Assembly (NCBI GenBank): GCA_040255445.1
Contig: JBDZUZ010000188.1
Location: 1-6,263 of the forward strand
Direction of reading: 5' to 3'
Source: JBDZUZ01 sp040255445
GTDB lineage: Bacteria > Planctomycetota > Phycisphaerae > Phycisphaerales > UBA1924
DNA length: 6,263 nt
Shown in pieces: positions 1-5,080 of this stretch. The notes beneath the pieces are model-generated. The model saw only the letters and a program-made list of their open reading frames with translations. It was not told where the DNA came from and made no database searches. Position 1 is the first letter of the stretch, and the number at the start of each line of letters is the position of its first letter. The translations under genes and the position numbers were made by a program.

Positions 1-304
1 CTTCATGAGCTGGTTCGTGTTCGTCGTGCGCCTCGCCCCCACCTACACCGGCGAGGAACGCGACCGCATCATCCGCGGCCTCCGCGGCCACGACATCGGC
101 GCCGCCGACTACTTCCCCTGCATCCACCTCCAGCCGTTTTACCAGGAGATGGGCTTCCGCCCGGGCTCCTTCCCGATCGCCGAATCGGTCTCGGGCCGGA
201 CGATCGCCCTGCCCTTCTATGGCTCCCTGACCCCGCGGGAGATCGACCTGGTGGCCCAGAGCCTGGAGTTGATGCTCAAGCGGGAGAACCTGAGCAGGGG
301 GTGA
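1..304 (+). CDS. DegT/DnrJ/EryC1/StrS aminotransferase family, C-terminal end (5' partial)
   Basis: The reading frame is open from the window edge (first full codon at position 2, TTC) to a TGA at 302-304, so the ATG at position 5 is internal. The roughly 100 visible residues match the C-terminal small domain of PLP-dependent DegT/DnrJ/EryC1/StrS sugar aminotransferases: a SWFVFVVRL strand, then a helix, then YFPCIHLQPFYQEMGF followed by FPIAESVSGRTIALPFYGSLT and a final amphipathic helix. The family makes amino-sugars on nucleotide-sugar carriers for cell-surface polysaccharides or antibiotics, in the cytoplasm. The catalytic lysine and PLP site lie upstream of the window, so catalytic competence cannot be judged. 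The exact sugar substrate cannot be inferred. Codons end almost always in C or G. The gene converges with the DUF3800 gene; only five bases separate the two stop codons and no terminator is visible. Confidence 0.85.
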   Translation, partial: FMSWFVFVVRLAPTYTGEERDRIIRGLRGHDIGAADYFPCIHLQPFYQEMGFRPGSFPIAESVSGRTIALPFYGSLTPREIDLVAQSLELMLKRENLSRG

Positions 305-309
305 TGGGC

Positions 310-1229
310 TTACGCGGATGTGGGCGGTGCTTGAGGAGGTTCTTTCGCATTCCCAACCCGGTCACGAAGCTGCAGGGGATTCGGCGGTGAGCCGCGGTAG
401 TGGTTGAAGAGCTTTGACGCGCTCCGACACCCGACCGGGTCGGATACGACCAGGCCGCCCGAGAAGCCGTCTTCGGTCTCGAATCGAAACTGCAGACGGC
501 GCAGGAGATCAAGGTACCGCTGCGCGAGGATCGGGTAGTCGACGCCGACATGCGAGTTGGTGATTCGGCCATCTAGAAAGAAGTGAGCGCAGATCGGGAA
601 CAGCAAGGCAGAAGCGAGCATGTCGGCGAGTTGAAGCCCCGTGTGGTTATTGCTGTGGCCGAACAACGGCGCCTCAACGATCCGAGGGAAAGGATCGCCG
701 GCGGCTCGGTACTTCAGTGTGAACACGCTGTGTGATACCAGCGAATTCGACCCCGGCACTCGACTGTCGGCGATCACCAAACCGAGCGCATCGTGGAGGT
801 CGAGTTGCCTTTGAAAGTCACCGCACAACGCCTGCACCGAGAAGGTGTAGCAGGAGGGGCCGTTGAACGGTTTGCCTGGCTCTTTGACCCAGAGTCGGGC
901 CGAGTATCGGCATCCGTGCTTCTCAAGGAGTGCGAGGCACTGGTCGAGGAATCCGATCGCGTGCCTTCGTTCTTTGCGCGACGAGGGAACTCGGAACAGC
1001 CGCCGCAGATCCGCGCCCTTGACCTCTGCTCGATGCCAATCGAAGGGAGCCTTCGCGTTACAGAGGGGGGGAAGAATCGCCGCTTCAGGGCGGTCCACTC
1101 GCGCGTGATCGCAGCTAACCGCGATTGGGGAACGATGAGCCCGACCAAGACCAGTACCGGTTGTGCCGTCGAATCGCCGAGCGGTAGCGGAGCGAGATCT
1201 CCTGACTCATCGACGAACATCAGGTACAT
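310..1229 (-). CDS. DUF3800-family protein, split by a frameshift at a C7 run
   Basis: The N-terminal part starts at ATG 1229-1227 and reads MYLMFVDESGDLAPLPLG, with the DESG signature of DUF3800, followed by a hydrophobic strand and EWTALKRRFFPP (residues 1-55). At the C run (plus-strand G7, 1065-1071) this frame leaves the family pattern. The fitting sequence continues in the neighbouring frame as LCNAKAPFDWHRAEVKG and runs to a TAA at 312-310, including HTGLQLADMLASALLF, the usual C-terminal GLQLAD block. One extra C, or a -1 slip, would join them into about 306 residues, a normal length for the family. A shorter frame beginning at GTG 1098 covers only the C-terminal part and lacks DESG. 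DUF3800 proteins are predicted to have an RNase H-like fold; their role is poorly known and I assign none. Third codon positions are more mixed than in neighbouring genes, suggesting acquisition by transfer. No ribosome binding site is seen. It could be a pseudogene, a slippage-expressed gene, or a sequencing error. Confidence 0.75.
1065..1071 (-). other. C7 homopolymer at the DUF3800 frame junction
   Basis: Seven G on the plus strand, read as TTC CCC CCC TCT in the gene's initial frame. The family-like sequence resumes one base back, at CTC TGT AAC. The join therefore needs eight C, or a -1 ribosomal or polymerase slip on the run. Such runs are slip-prone in replication, transcription, translation and sequencing. 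Confidence 0.7.
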
Positions 1230-1260
1230 GAAAAACAACCGCGACCGGGTTACCGGTCGC
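1230..1260 (-). promoter_or_regulatory. Terminator-like hairpin just before the DUF3800 start codon
   Basis: Positions 1241-1248 and 1253-1260 form a perfect 8-bp GC-rich stem with a 4-base loop (GCGACCGG / CCGGTCGC). Read on the minus strand the stem is followed by GGTTG, then five T, one C, and the ATG of the DUF3800 gene. Hairpin plus T-run resembles an intrinsic terminator or attenuator, but the T-run starts 5 bases after the stem, which is imperfect. It occupies the place where a ribosome binding site would sit. An operator for a DNA-binding protein is an alternative. Confidence 0.45.
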
Positions 1261-1317
1261 GGGACTTGCTGCCCGCCCCTCGCGGAGTCGGAACAGCGGA
1301 AACCGTGTTGATGTACA

Positions 1318-1346
1318 AGGTTAACATCGGCCGGACGATCCGTCAA
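1318..1346 (-). promoter_or_regulatory. Candidate sigma-70 promoter for the DUF3800 gene
   Basis: On the minus strand, TTGACG (1346-1341) is followed after 17 bases by TAACCT (1323-1318). The -35 box matches consensus at 5 of 6 positions; the -10 box is weaker. Transcription would start near 1311, giving a leader of about 80 bases that contains the hairpin at 1241-1260. A short inverted repeat, GATGT (1310-1314) / ACATC (1324-1328), brackets the -10 box and could be an operator, though five bases is weak evidence. Confidence 0.45.
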
Positions 1347-1384
1347 CCTGAGACGCCCGTTCCTTTGACCCGGCACCATGAGAG

Positions 1385-1414
1385 TAGCGACCGCTCTCAC
1401 AACAACCGTACAGT
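1385..1414 (+). promoter_or_regulatory. rpmB: Weak promoter candidate for rpmB
   Basis: TACAGT at 1409-1414 is a reasonable -10 box and resembles the TACACT boxes seen before the 16S gene and mcsA. The upstream -35 candidate, TAGCGA at 1385-1390 with an 18-base spacer, is poor. A TTGACC at 1365-1370 has no good -10 at normal spacing. Transcription would begin near 1421, leaving a leader of about 140 bases before rpmB. Confidence 0.25.
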
Positions 1415-1494
1415 TTCCGCACGAGCGGGTCCGCGGCAACGCTTCCTGCTCCGCTTGAACCCCGCCGCGGCGCGGCTACCCTTCCCTCCCGCGT

Positions 1495-1547
1495 CCCGAA
1501 GTCCTTCGGGCGGTGTCCCTGTCCAATTTCGCCCCGACCCCGGGGCG
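1495..1547 (+). promoter_or_regulatory. rpmB: Two small hairpins in the rpmB leader
   Basis: First hairpin: CCCGAA (1495-1500), loop GTCC, TTCGGG (1505-1510). Second: CGCCCCG (1530-1536), loop ACCC, CGGGGCG (1541-1547). Both stems are perfect. The second ends 4 bases before the GAGGT ribosome binding site, so it could influence access to it. Ribosomal protein genes are often self-regulated through leader structure; whether that applies here is inference. Confidence 0.35.
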
Positions 1548-1551
1548 GTTC

Positions 1552-1556
1552 GAGGT
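1552..1556 (+). promoter_or_regulatory. rpmB: rpmB ribosome binding site
   Basis: GAGGT lies 5 bases before the ATG at 1562. It is the clearest Shine-Dalgarno site in the window; the mcsA, mcsB, ComF-like and DUF3800 starts show none. Confidence 0.6.
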
Positions 1557-1561
1557 GTCCG

Positions 1562-1837
1562 ATGCCCCGAGTCTGCGCGTTTACCGGCAAGAAGACCAGC
1601 GTTGGCAAGAAGCGCGCGTGGCGCGGCCAGGCCATCAGCAAGGGCGGCTTCGGCCTCAAGCCCACGGGCATCACCAAGCGCACCTTCAAGCCCAACCTGC
1701 AGGACGTCACCGCCGTCGTCGACGGCGTGGCCACCCGCGTGAAGGTCTCGACCAAGGCCATCCGCACCGGCCTGGTCGTCAAGCCCCTCAAGCGCAAGTA
1801 CGGTTACACCCGCCAGCAGAAGCAGGCCGGCGAGTAA
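1562..1837 (+). CDS. rpmB: 50S ribosomal protein L28
   Basis: A 91-residue basic protein opening MPRVCAFTGKKTSVGKKR, followed by TGITKRTFKPNLQ, the hallmark of bacterial L28, then a beta-rich segment with VKVSTKAIRTG. L28 is a structural protein of the large ribosomal subunit. Compared with E. coli L28 the loop between GKKR and TKRTF is about 13 residues longer, with a GGFGLKPTG stretch. This long form resembles the Thermus type as I remember it, so it is not an anomaly. A single cysteine (residue 5) means it is not a zinc-binding C+ form. The start is supported by a GAGGT site 5 bases upstream. The gene stands alone: it is followed by an intrinsic terminator, and rpmG (L33), a frequent neighbour elsewhere, is absent. 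Codons are strongly C/G-ending, typical of a highly expressed gene here. Confidence 0.95.
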   Translation: MPRVCAFTGKKTSVGKKRAWRGQAISKGGFGLKPTGITKRTFKPNLQDVTAVVDGVATRVKVSTKAIRTGLVVKPLKRKYGYTRQQKQAGE

Positions 1838-1882
1838 GCCGCGGCCGACCACCGGCCGACGCCACCACAGATTCTCTGCCAG

Positions 1883-1917
1883 CGCCCTCCGCAGCACGCG
1901 GGGGGCGTTGTCGTTTT
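1883..1917 (+). terminator. Intrinsic terminator after rpmB
   Basis: A 10-bp stem with one G-U pair (1883-1892 with 1898-1907), a 5-base loop AGCAC, then the T-rich tail TTGTCGTTTT at 1908-1917. It lies 45 bases after the rpmB stop and 54 bases before the mcsA start, so rpmB and mcsA are probably separate transcription units. Confidence 0.75.
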
Positions 1918-1959
1918 CACAGCAAGCATTCACAGCAACCCCCACGCACCGCACGGCCG

Positions 1960-1965
1960 TACACT
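1960..1965 (+). promoter_or_regulatory. mcsA: Candidate -10 box for mcsA, implying a leaderless mRNA
   Basis: TACACT ends 6 bases before the GTG start of mcsA, so transcription would begin at or next to position 1972, the first base of the coding sequence. The same hexamer forms the -10 box of the 16S promoter. No good -35 box is visible at 16-18 bases and there is no Shine-Dalgarno site. The preceding terminator supports a promoter in this short gap. Confidence 0.4.
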
Positions 1966-1971
1966 TTCCCC

Positions 1972-2538
1972 GTGAAGTGCGACCAGTGCGACAACGAGGC
2001 GACCGTCCACGAGGTCACCGTCCGCAACGGCGTCAAGATCGAGAAGCACCTCTGCGAGGTGTGCGCGACGCAGCAGGGGATCGCCACTCAGCCCGCCGCG
2101 CCGATCAACGAGCTCCTCAAGAGCTTCATGATCCCCACGACCGCGGCGATCGTCGGGCCCCGGCCGCCCCAGCCCCGCGTCATCGCCTGCCCGGTCTGCC
2201 AGATGACCTTCGCCGAGTTCAAGCAGCAGGGGCTGCTCGGGTGCGCTGCGTGCTACAAGGCCTTCGAGGCCCAGCTCGCGCCCCTGGTCGAGCGTGCCCA
2301 CGACGGCGGGACAAAGCACATCGGCAAGGTCCCCCGCCGCATGCTCGGCGGCGGCACCGCCGACACAGCCGAGCCCGACCGCATCAAACGCGGCCTGCTC
2401 GATGTCGAGGAACGGGCTGAGCGGCTCCGCCGCATCCAGCGCGAGCTCGACAACGCCGTGCAGGCCGAGCAGTACGAACGCGCCGCCCAGCTCCGCGATG
2501 AACTCCGCCGGCTCTCCAGCAACGGTGGTTCAAACTAG
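1972..2538 (+). CDS. mcsA: McsA, zinc-binding activator of the arginine kinase McsB
   Basis: A 188-residue protein starting at GTG 1972 and ending at TAG. Four CxxC pairs are visible: C3/C6, C28/C31, C73/C76 and C91/C94, the arrangement expected for McsA with its two zinc-finger-like modules. A conserved-looking HIGKVPRRM follows at about 116-124, and a UvrB/UvrC-type coiled-coil motif (RIQRELDNAVQAEQYERAAQLRDEL) fills the C-terminus. In Firmicutes McsA binds and activates McsB and helps couple it to ClpC in the cytosol. The GTG start is chosen because C3/C6 follow at once and the next in-frame ATG (residue 53) would delete half the zinc sites. The frame is open further upstream, through the L28 terminator, but that extension is not protein-like. 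mcsB follows after 72 bases. Length is normal for the family. Confidence 0.9.
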   Translation: MKCDQCDNEATVHEVTVRNGVKIEKHLCEVCATQQGIATQPAAPINELLKSFMIPTTAAIVGPRPPQPRVIACPVCQMTFAEFKQQGLLGCAACYKAFEAQLAPLVERAHDGGTKHIGKVPRRMLGGGTADTAEPDRIKRGLLDVEERAERLRRIQRELDNAVQAEQYERAAQLRDELRRLSSNGGSN

Positions 2539-2610
2539 ACGCGTTGCCCGACGACGCGGACCGCCTCCCCCACTACCCGCTCGCTCCGCCTTCCTCCGAG
2601 ACCACCGCCC

Positions 2611-3762
2611 ATGACCTGGACCATGGAAGCCTTCGACCAGCACGGCAAACGCCGCGATGTCGAGTTCAGCCGCTCCGCCGAGTGGCTCCGCGGCGAGGGT
2701 GATGCGGCCGATGTGGTCCTTTCCTCGCGCGTGCGCCTCGCCCGCAATCTCGCCGGCCAGCCCTTCGCGCCCAAGGCCTCCCGCCAGGACCGCCAGCAGA
2801 CGCTCGAACAGGTCCGCAGCGTCGCCTTCCGCGCCAAGCTCGTCCCCGAACTGCTCTGGATCGATCTGCACGAGGCCGGCCCGCTCGAGCGCACGCTCCT
2901 GGTCGAGCGCCACCTGATCTCCAAGCAGCACAGCAAGGGGCGCAGCGCCTCGGGCGGCCCCGCGGCTGATGAACCCCGCGCTCTGGCCTTCTCCTTCCCC
3001 GATGAACGCTTCTCGGCGATGATCAACGAGGAAGATCACCTGCGGCTGCAGGTCATCCGCTCGGGTCTCGCGCTCTCGGAAGCGTGGAAGGTGATCGACA
3101 CGGTCGACGACCGCATCGAGGAATCGCTCGATTACGCCTTCCCCGACCGCTTCGGCTACCTCACCGCCTGCCCCACCAACGTCGGTACGGGCCTGCGCAT
3201 GTCCGTCATGCTGCACCTCCCCGGCCTGCGGCTCACCGGCGATATCGACAAGGTGAAGCGCGCAGCGCAGGACATGTCCCTCGCCGTCCGCGGCTTCTAT
3301 GGCGAAGGGTCCGAGGCCGTCGGCGATCTCTACCAGCTCTCCAACCAGACCACACTGGGCAAGAGCGAAACACAGATCCTCGAAGAACTGCAGGGCGAGA
3401 TCCTGCCGCGGATTATCGAGTACGAGCGTATCAGCCGCCGCGAGCTCCTCGCCAAGCGCCGCATCGGCATGGACGATTCGGTCTGGCGGGCGCTGGGCAC
3501 GCTCACGCACGCTCGTCTGCTCACGACCGAGGAAGCCATGCAACTGCTCAGCATGGTGCGTTTCGGCATCCTGATCGGGCTCATCAAGGGCCTGCAGCAG
3601 ACAGTCGTCAACCAGCTCATGCTGCTCGCCCAGCCGGCCCACCTGCAGCGGGCCGTCGGCAAGGAACTCGCCCAGGAGCAGCGCCGCATCGCCCGCGCCA
3701 CGCTCCTCCGCGGCGAACTCCTCCGCCACCTCGACGGCCGGGCGCCGCGCAACGGCGAGTGA
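2611..3762 (+). CDS. mcsB: McsB, protein-arginine kinase
   Basis: A 383-residue member of the phosphagen (guanidino) kinase family that transfers phosphate from ATP to arginine side chains of proteins. Visible motifs in order: SSRVRLARN (38-46, nucleotide-phosphate binding), MINEEDHLRLQ (137-147, catalytic acidic residues), YLTACPTNVGTGLRMSVMLHLP (183-204, with the catalytic-type cysteine C187) and RGFYGEGSEA (227-236), followed by SNQTTLGKSE. All are typical of McsB and absent or different in creatine/arginine kinases. In Firmicutes phospho-arginine marks proteins for ClpCP and inactivates CtsR. Near the C-terminus RRIARA (358-363) sits where I recall an RDxxRA phospho-arginine sensor motif; the aspartate is replaced by R359. 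The ATG at 2611 has no ribosome binding site; ATG 2623 is an alternative. mcsA lies 72 bases upstream with no terminator between, so co-transcription is likely. Confidence 0.95.
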   Translation: MTWTMEAFDQHGKRRDVEFSRSAEWLRGEGDAADVVLSSRVRLARNLAGQPFAPKASRQDRQQTLEQVRSVAFRAKLVPELLWIDLHEAGPLERTLLVERHLISKQHSKGRSASGGPAADEPRALAFSFPDERFSAMINEEDHLRLQVIRSGLALSEAWKVIDTVDDRIEESLDYAFPDRFGYLTACPTNVGTGLRMSVMLHLPGLRLTGDIDKVKRAAQDMSLAVRGFYGEGSEAVGDLYQLSNQTTLGKSETQILEELQGEILPRIIEYERISRRELLAKRRIGMDDSVWRALGTLTHARLLTTEEAMQLLSMVRFGILIGLIKGLQQTVVNQLMLLAQPAHLQRAVGKELAQEQRRIARATLLRGELLRHLDGRAPRNGE

Positions 3763-3804
3763 ACCGCGGGGCTGCCTCACCACTTCGCGCCGAGCACCCT
3801 TTCA

Positions 3805-3810
3805 GATAGT
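3805..3810 (+). promoter_or_regulatory. Possible -10 box before the ComF-like gene
   Basis: GATAGT (3805-3810) lies 11 bases before the GTG at 3822, which would give a leader of only a few bases. No convincing -35 box is visible. Read-through from mcsB (59-base gap, no terminator) is equally possible. Confidence 0.25.
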
Positions 3811-3821
3811 CTCCGCTCCCG

Positions 3822-4880
3822 GTGACACCGCCGGCGGACCAACCCGAGCAGACGGAGGCGCCGCCGGACCACGCCGCGGGCCGCTTTGTCTGGCCGCCAA
3901 GACCGATCGACCTCGCGAAGGCAGAGGCCGATCTGCGCGATGCGCCACCCATCGCAGCGCCACGCCCTACGACGGTCGTGGATCCCGATCCCCCCGAAGT
4001 GCCCTCGACAGGACCGGTCGCGCCTGCGCCGCGCCCGCGGGCAGTCGCGGCAGATGTTGAACGCCCAGCCTCCCCGTGGCGGCGGATCGAAGAAACCTGG
4101 CTCGGCCTGACCACCCCCACCCTCGCCGAAAGGATCGCCGAGGCAAGCTGGTCGCCCGAGCCGGTTGACGCCGCGTGCCCGCGTTGCGCTTCGACCCTGG
4201 TGAACGCCGCCCCCGAACCGGCTGGCTGCGAGGCCTGCCGCGAGAAGAAGCTGCGCTGGGATCGCGCCATCCGCCTTGCTGAGTACGACGGCCTGGTCCG
4301 CGATGTCATCCACGAGATCAAGTTCACGGCGTGGCGGCGGCTCGGCGTCGATGCCGGGCGCCTGCTGGGGCGGGTGCTCGATGCGGAGCTCACCGCGGCC
4401 GGGCTGCCGCGGGGTGAGCGCGATCAGTTGGTCCTGGTCCCGGTCCCGATCAGCTTCTGGCGGCGGATGAGCCGCGGCATCGATCATGCCCTGGCGATCT
4501 GCCGCGGCGTGCAGATGGAGACCGGCGGCCGGGTCGTCGGGGCTCTGGGGCGGCGGCACCGGCCCAGCCAGGTGTCGGTCCCCTCCAGCCGACGGGGTAC
4601 GAATGTGTCGGGTTCGATGTACCGCCGTCTGGGCGGCGGGGCGGCGATCGCCGGGCGGTGGGTCGTGGTGGTGGATGACGTTCGGACCAGCGGGGCGACG
4701 CTGGCGGAAGCGTGCCGGGCGCTGGGGGCGGTCAGCCGCGGCAGGGACGGCCCCGGGCAGCGGTTGGGGTCGGCCCGCGCGGGTACTACTAAGGATGGGG
4801 GGTCGGATGGTCCGATAGAGGTATGGACAGCGGTTCTGGGCGTTGCGGAGGACGACCGCCGGTCGGGCGGATCGAGATAG
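3822..4880 (+). CDS. ComF-family phosphoribosyltransferase-like protein
   Basis: A 352-residue protein. Residues 1-110 are rich in proline, alanine and charged residues and look disordered. Then comes a four-cysteine zinc site (CPRC 119-122, CEAC 136-139), the AEYDGLVRDVIHEIKF segment (153-168), LVLVPVPISFWRRMSRGIDHA (203-223), RHRPSQVSVPSSRRGTN (245-261) and the PRPP-binding-type loop VVVVDDVRTSGAT (281-293). These are the ordered marks of ComF/GntX proteins, known for a role in DNA uptake during natural transformation; the reaction is not established. About 25 Gly/Arg-rich residues (306-330) are inserted before the last strand, IEVWTAVLGVAE. The GTG start is forced by an in-frame TAG at 3807-3809; there is no Shine-Dalgarno site. 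No other competence gene is near. A link to McsAB, which affects competence in Bacillus, is only speculation. Confidence 0.88.
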   Translation: MTPPADQPEQTEAPPDHAAGRFVWPPRPIDLAKAEADLRDAPPIAAPRPTTVVDPDPPEVPSTGPVAPAPRPRAVAADVERPASPWRRIEETWLGLTTPTLAERIAEASWSPEPVDAACPRCASTLVNAAPEPAGCEACREKKLRWDRAIRLAEYDGLVRDVIHEIKFTAWRRLGVDAGRLLGRVLDAELTAAGLPRGERDQLVLVPVPISFWRRMSRGIDHALAICRGVQMETGGRVVGALGRRHRPSQVSVPSSRRGTNVSGSMYRRLGGGAAIAGRWVVVVDDVRTSGATLAEACRALGAVSRGRDGPGQRLGSARAGTTKDGGSDGPIEVWTAVLGVAEDDRRSGGSR

Positions 4881-4917
4881 CCCCCGCGGGAGCCCGAGGA
4901 ATCGCGAGGAACCGGCC

Positions 4918-4976
4918 GCGGGCGCGAACCCCGGACAGGGGTAGAGCGTTGTCGACGGACCGGGTGTCGCGCCCGC
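4918..4976 (+). other. Strong nested inverted repeat downstream of the ComF-like gene
   Basis: GCGGGCGCGA (4918-4927) pairs perfectly with TCGCGCCCGC (4967-4976), 10 bp. Inside the 39-base loop ACCCC (4928-4932) pairs with GGGGT (4938-4942) around GGACA, and CGT/ACG can close a small third arm around TGTCG. No T-run follows, so it is not a standard intrinsic terminator. It begins 38 bases after the ComF-like stop. It could be a 3'-end processing or stabilising structure or a Rho-type end. It is not a tRNA: there is no TPsiC arm or acceptor pairing. Confidence 0.5.
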
Positions 4977-5046
4977 CCCCGAACCGCTAAGGCTCGGTGT
5001 GGGTGGGGTTTGCGTCGGATTGCGACAAATCTGGTTCCCCATCGGC

Positions 5047-5074
5047 TTGACGCGTGGGGGCTTCCGTCTACACT
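5047..5074 (+). promoter_or_regulatory. rrs: 16S rRNA operon promoter
   Basis: TTGACG (5047-5052) and TACACT (5069-5074) are separated by 16 bases, and boxA and the structured leader follow. Transcription would start near 5081, about 424 bases before mature 16S. No AT-rich UP element is evident. An imperfect palindrome, with GTCG 5014-5017 and CGAC 5023-5026 flanked by TTT and AAA, lies about 20 bases upstream of the -35 box and might bind a regulator. Confidence 0.6.
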
Positions 5075-5080
5075 TCACTC

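Noticed and set aside
793..1311. 172-codon plus-strand frame opposite the DUF3800 gene
   Set aside because: It shows no family motif, and the minus strand carries both DUF3800 signature blocks. It also runs through the promoter and hairpin region.
1397..1954. 185-codon minus-strand frame opposite rpmB
   Set aside because: It is a shadow of L28 and crosses the intrinsic terminator; the composition is Gly/Ala/Arg-rich.
1513..1971. In-frame upstream extension of McsA
   Set aside because: The frame is open but overlaps rpmB in another frame and crosses the terminator; its residues are low complexity, while the McsA family begins at the first CxxC.
2530..3783. 417-codon open frame on the minus strand opposite mcsB
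   Set aside because: It exactly shadows McsB, whose motifs are unmistakable. Long antisense frames are expected where third positions are almost all C or G.
4881..5040. A tRNA gene upstream of the rRNA operon
   Set aside because: I searched by eye for GTTC-type T-arms and matching acceptor stems and found none; the strong inverted repeat there does not fold as a cloverleaf.
3777..5078. 433-codon open frame on the minus strand opposite the ComF-like gene
   Set aside because: It is antisense to a gene with clear family motifs; its composition (runs of Arg, Pro, Gly, Ala) is what GC-rich codons give in the opposite frame, and it runs into the rRNA promoter.
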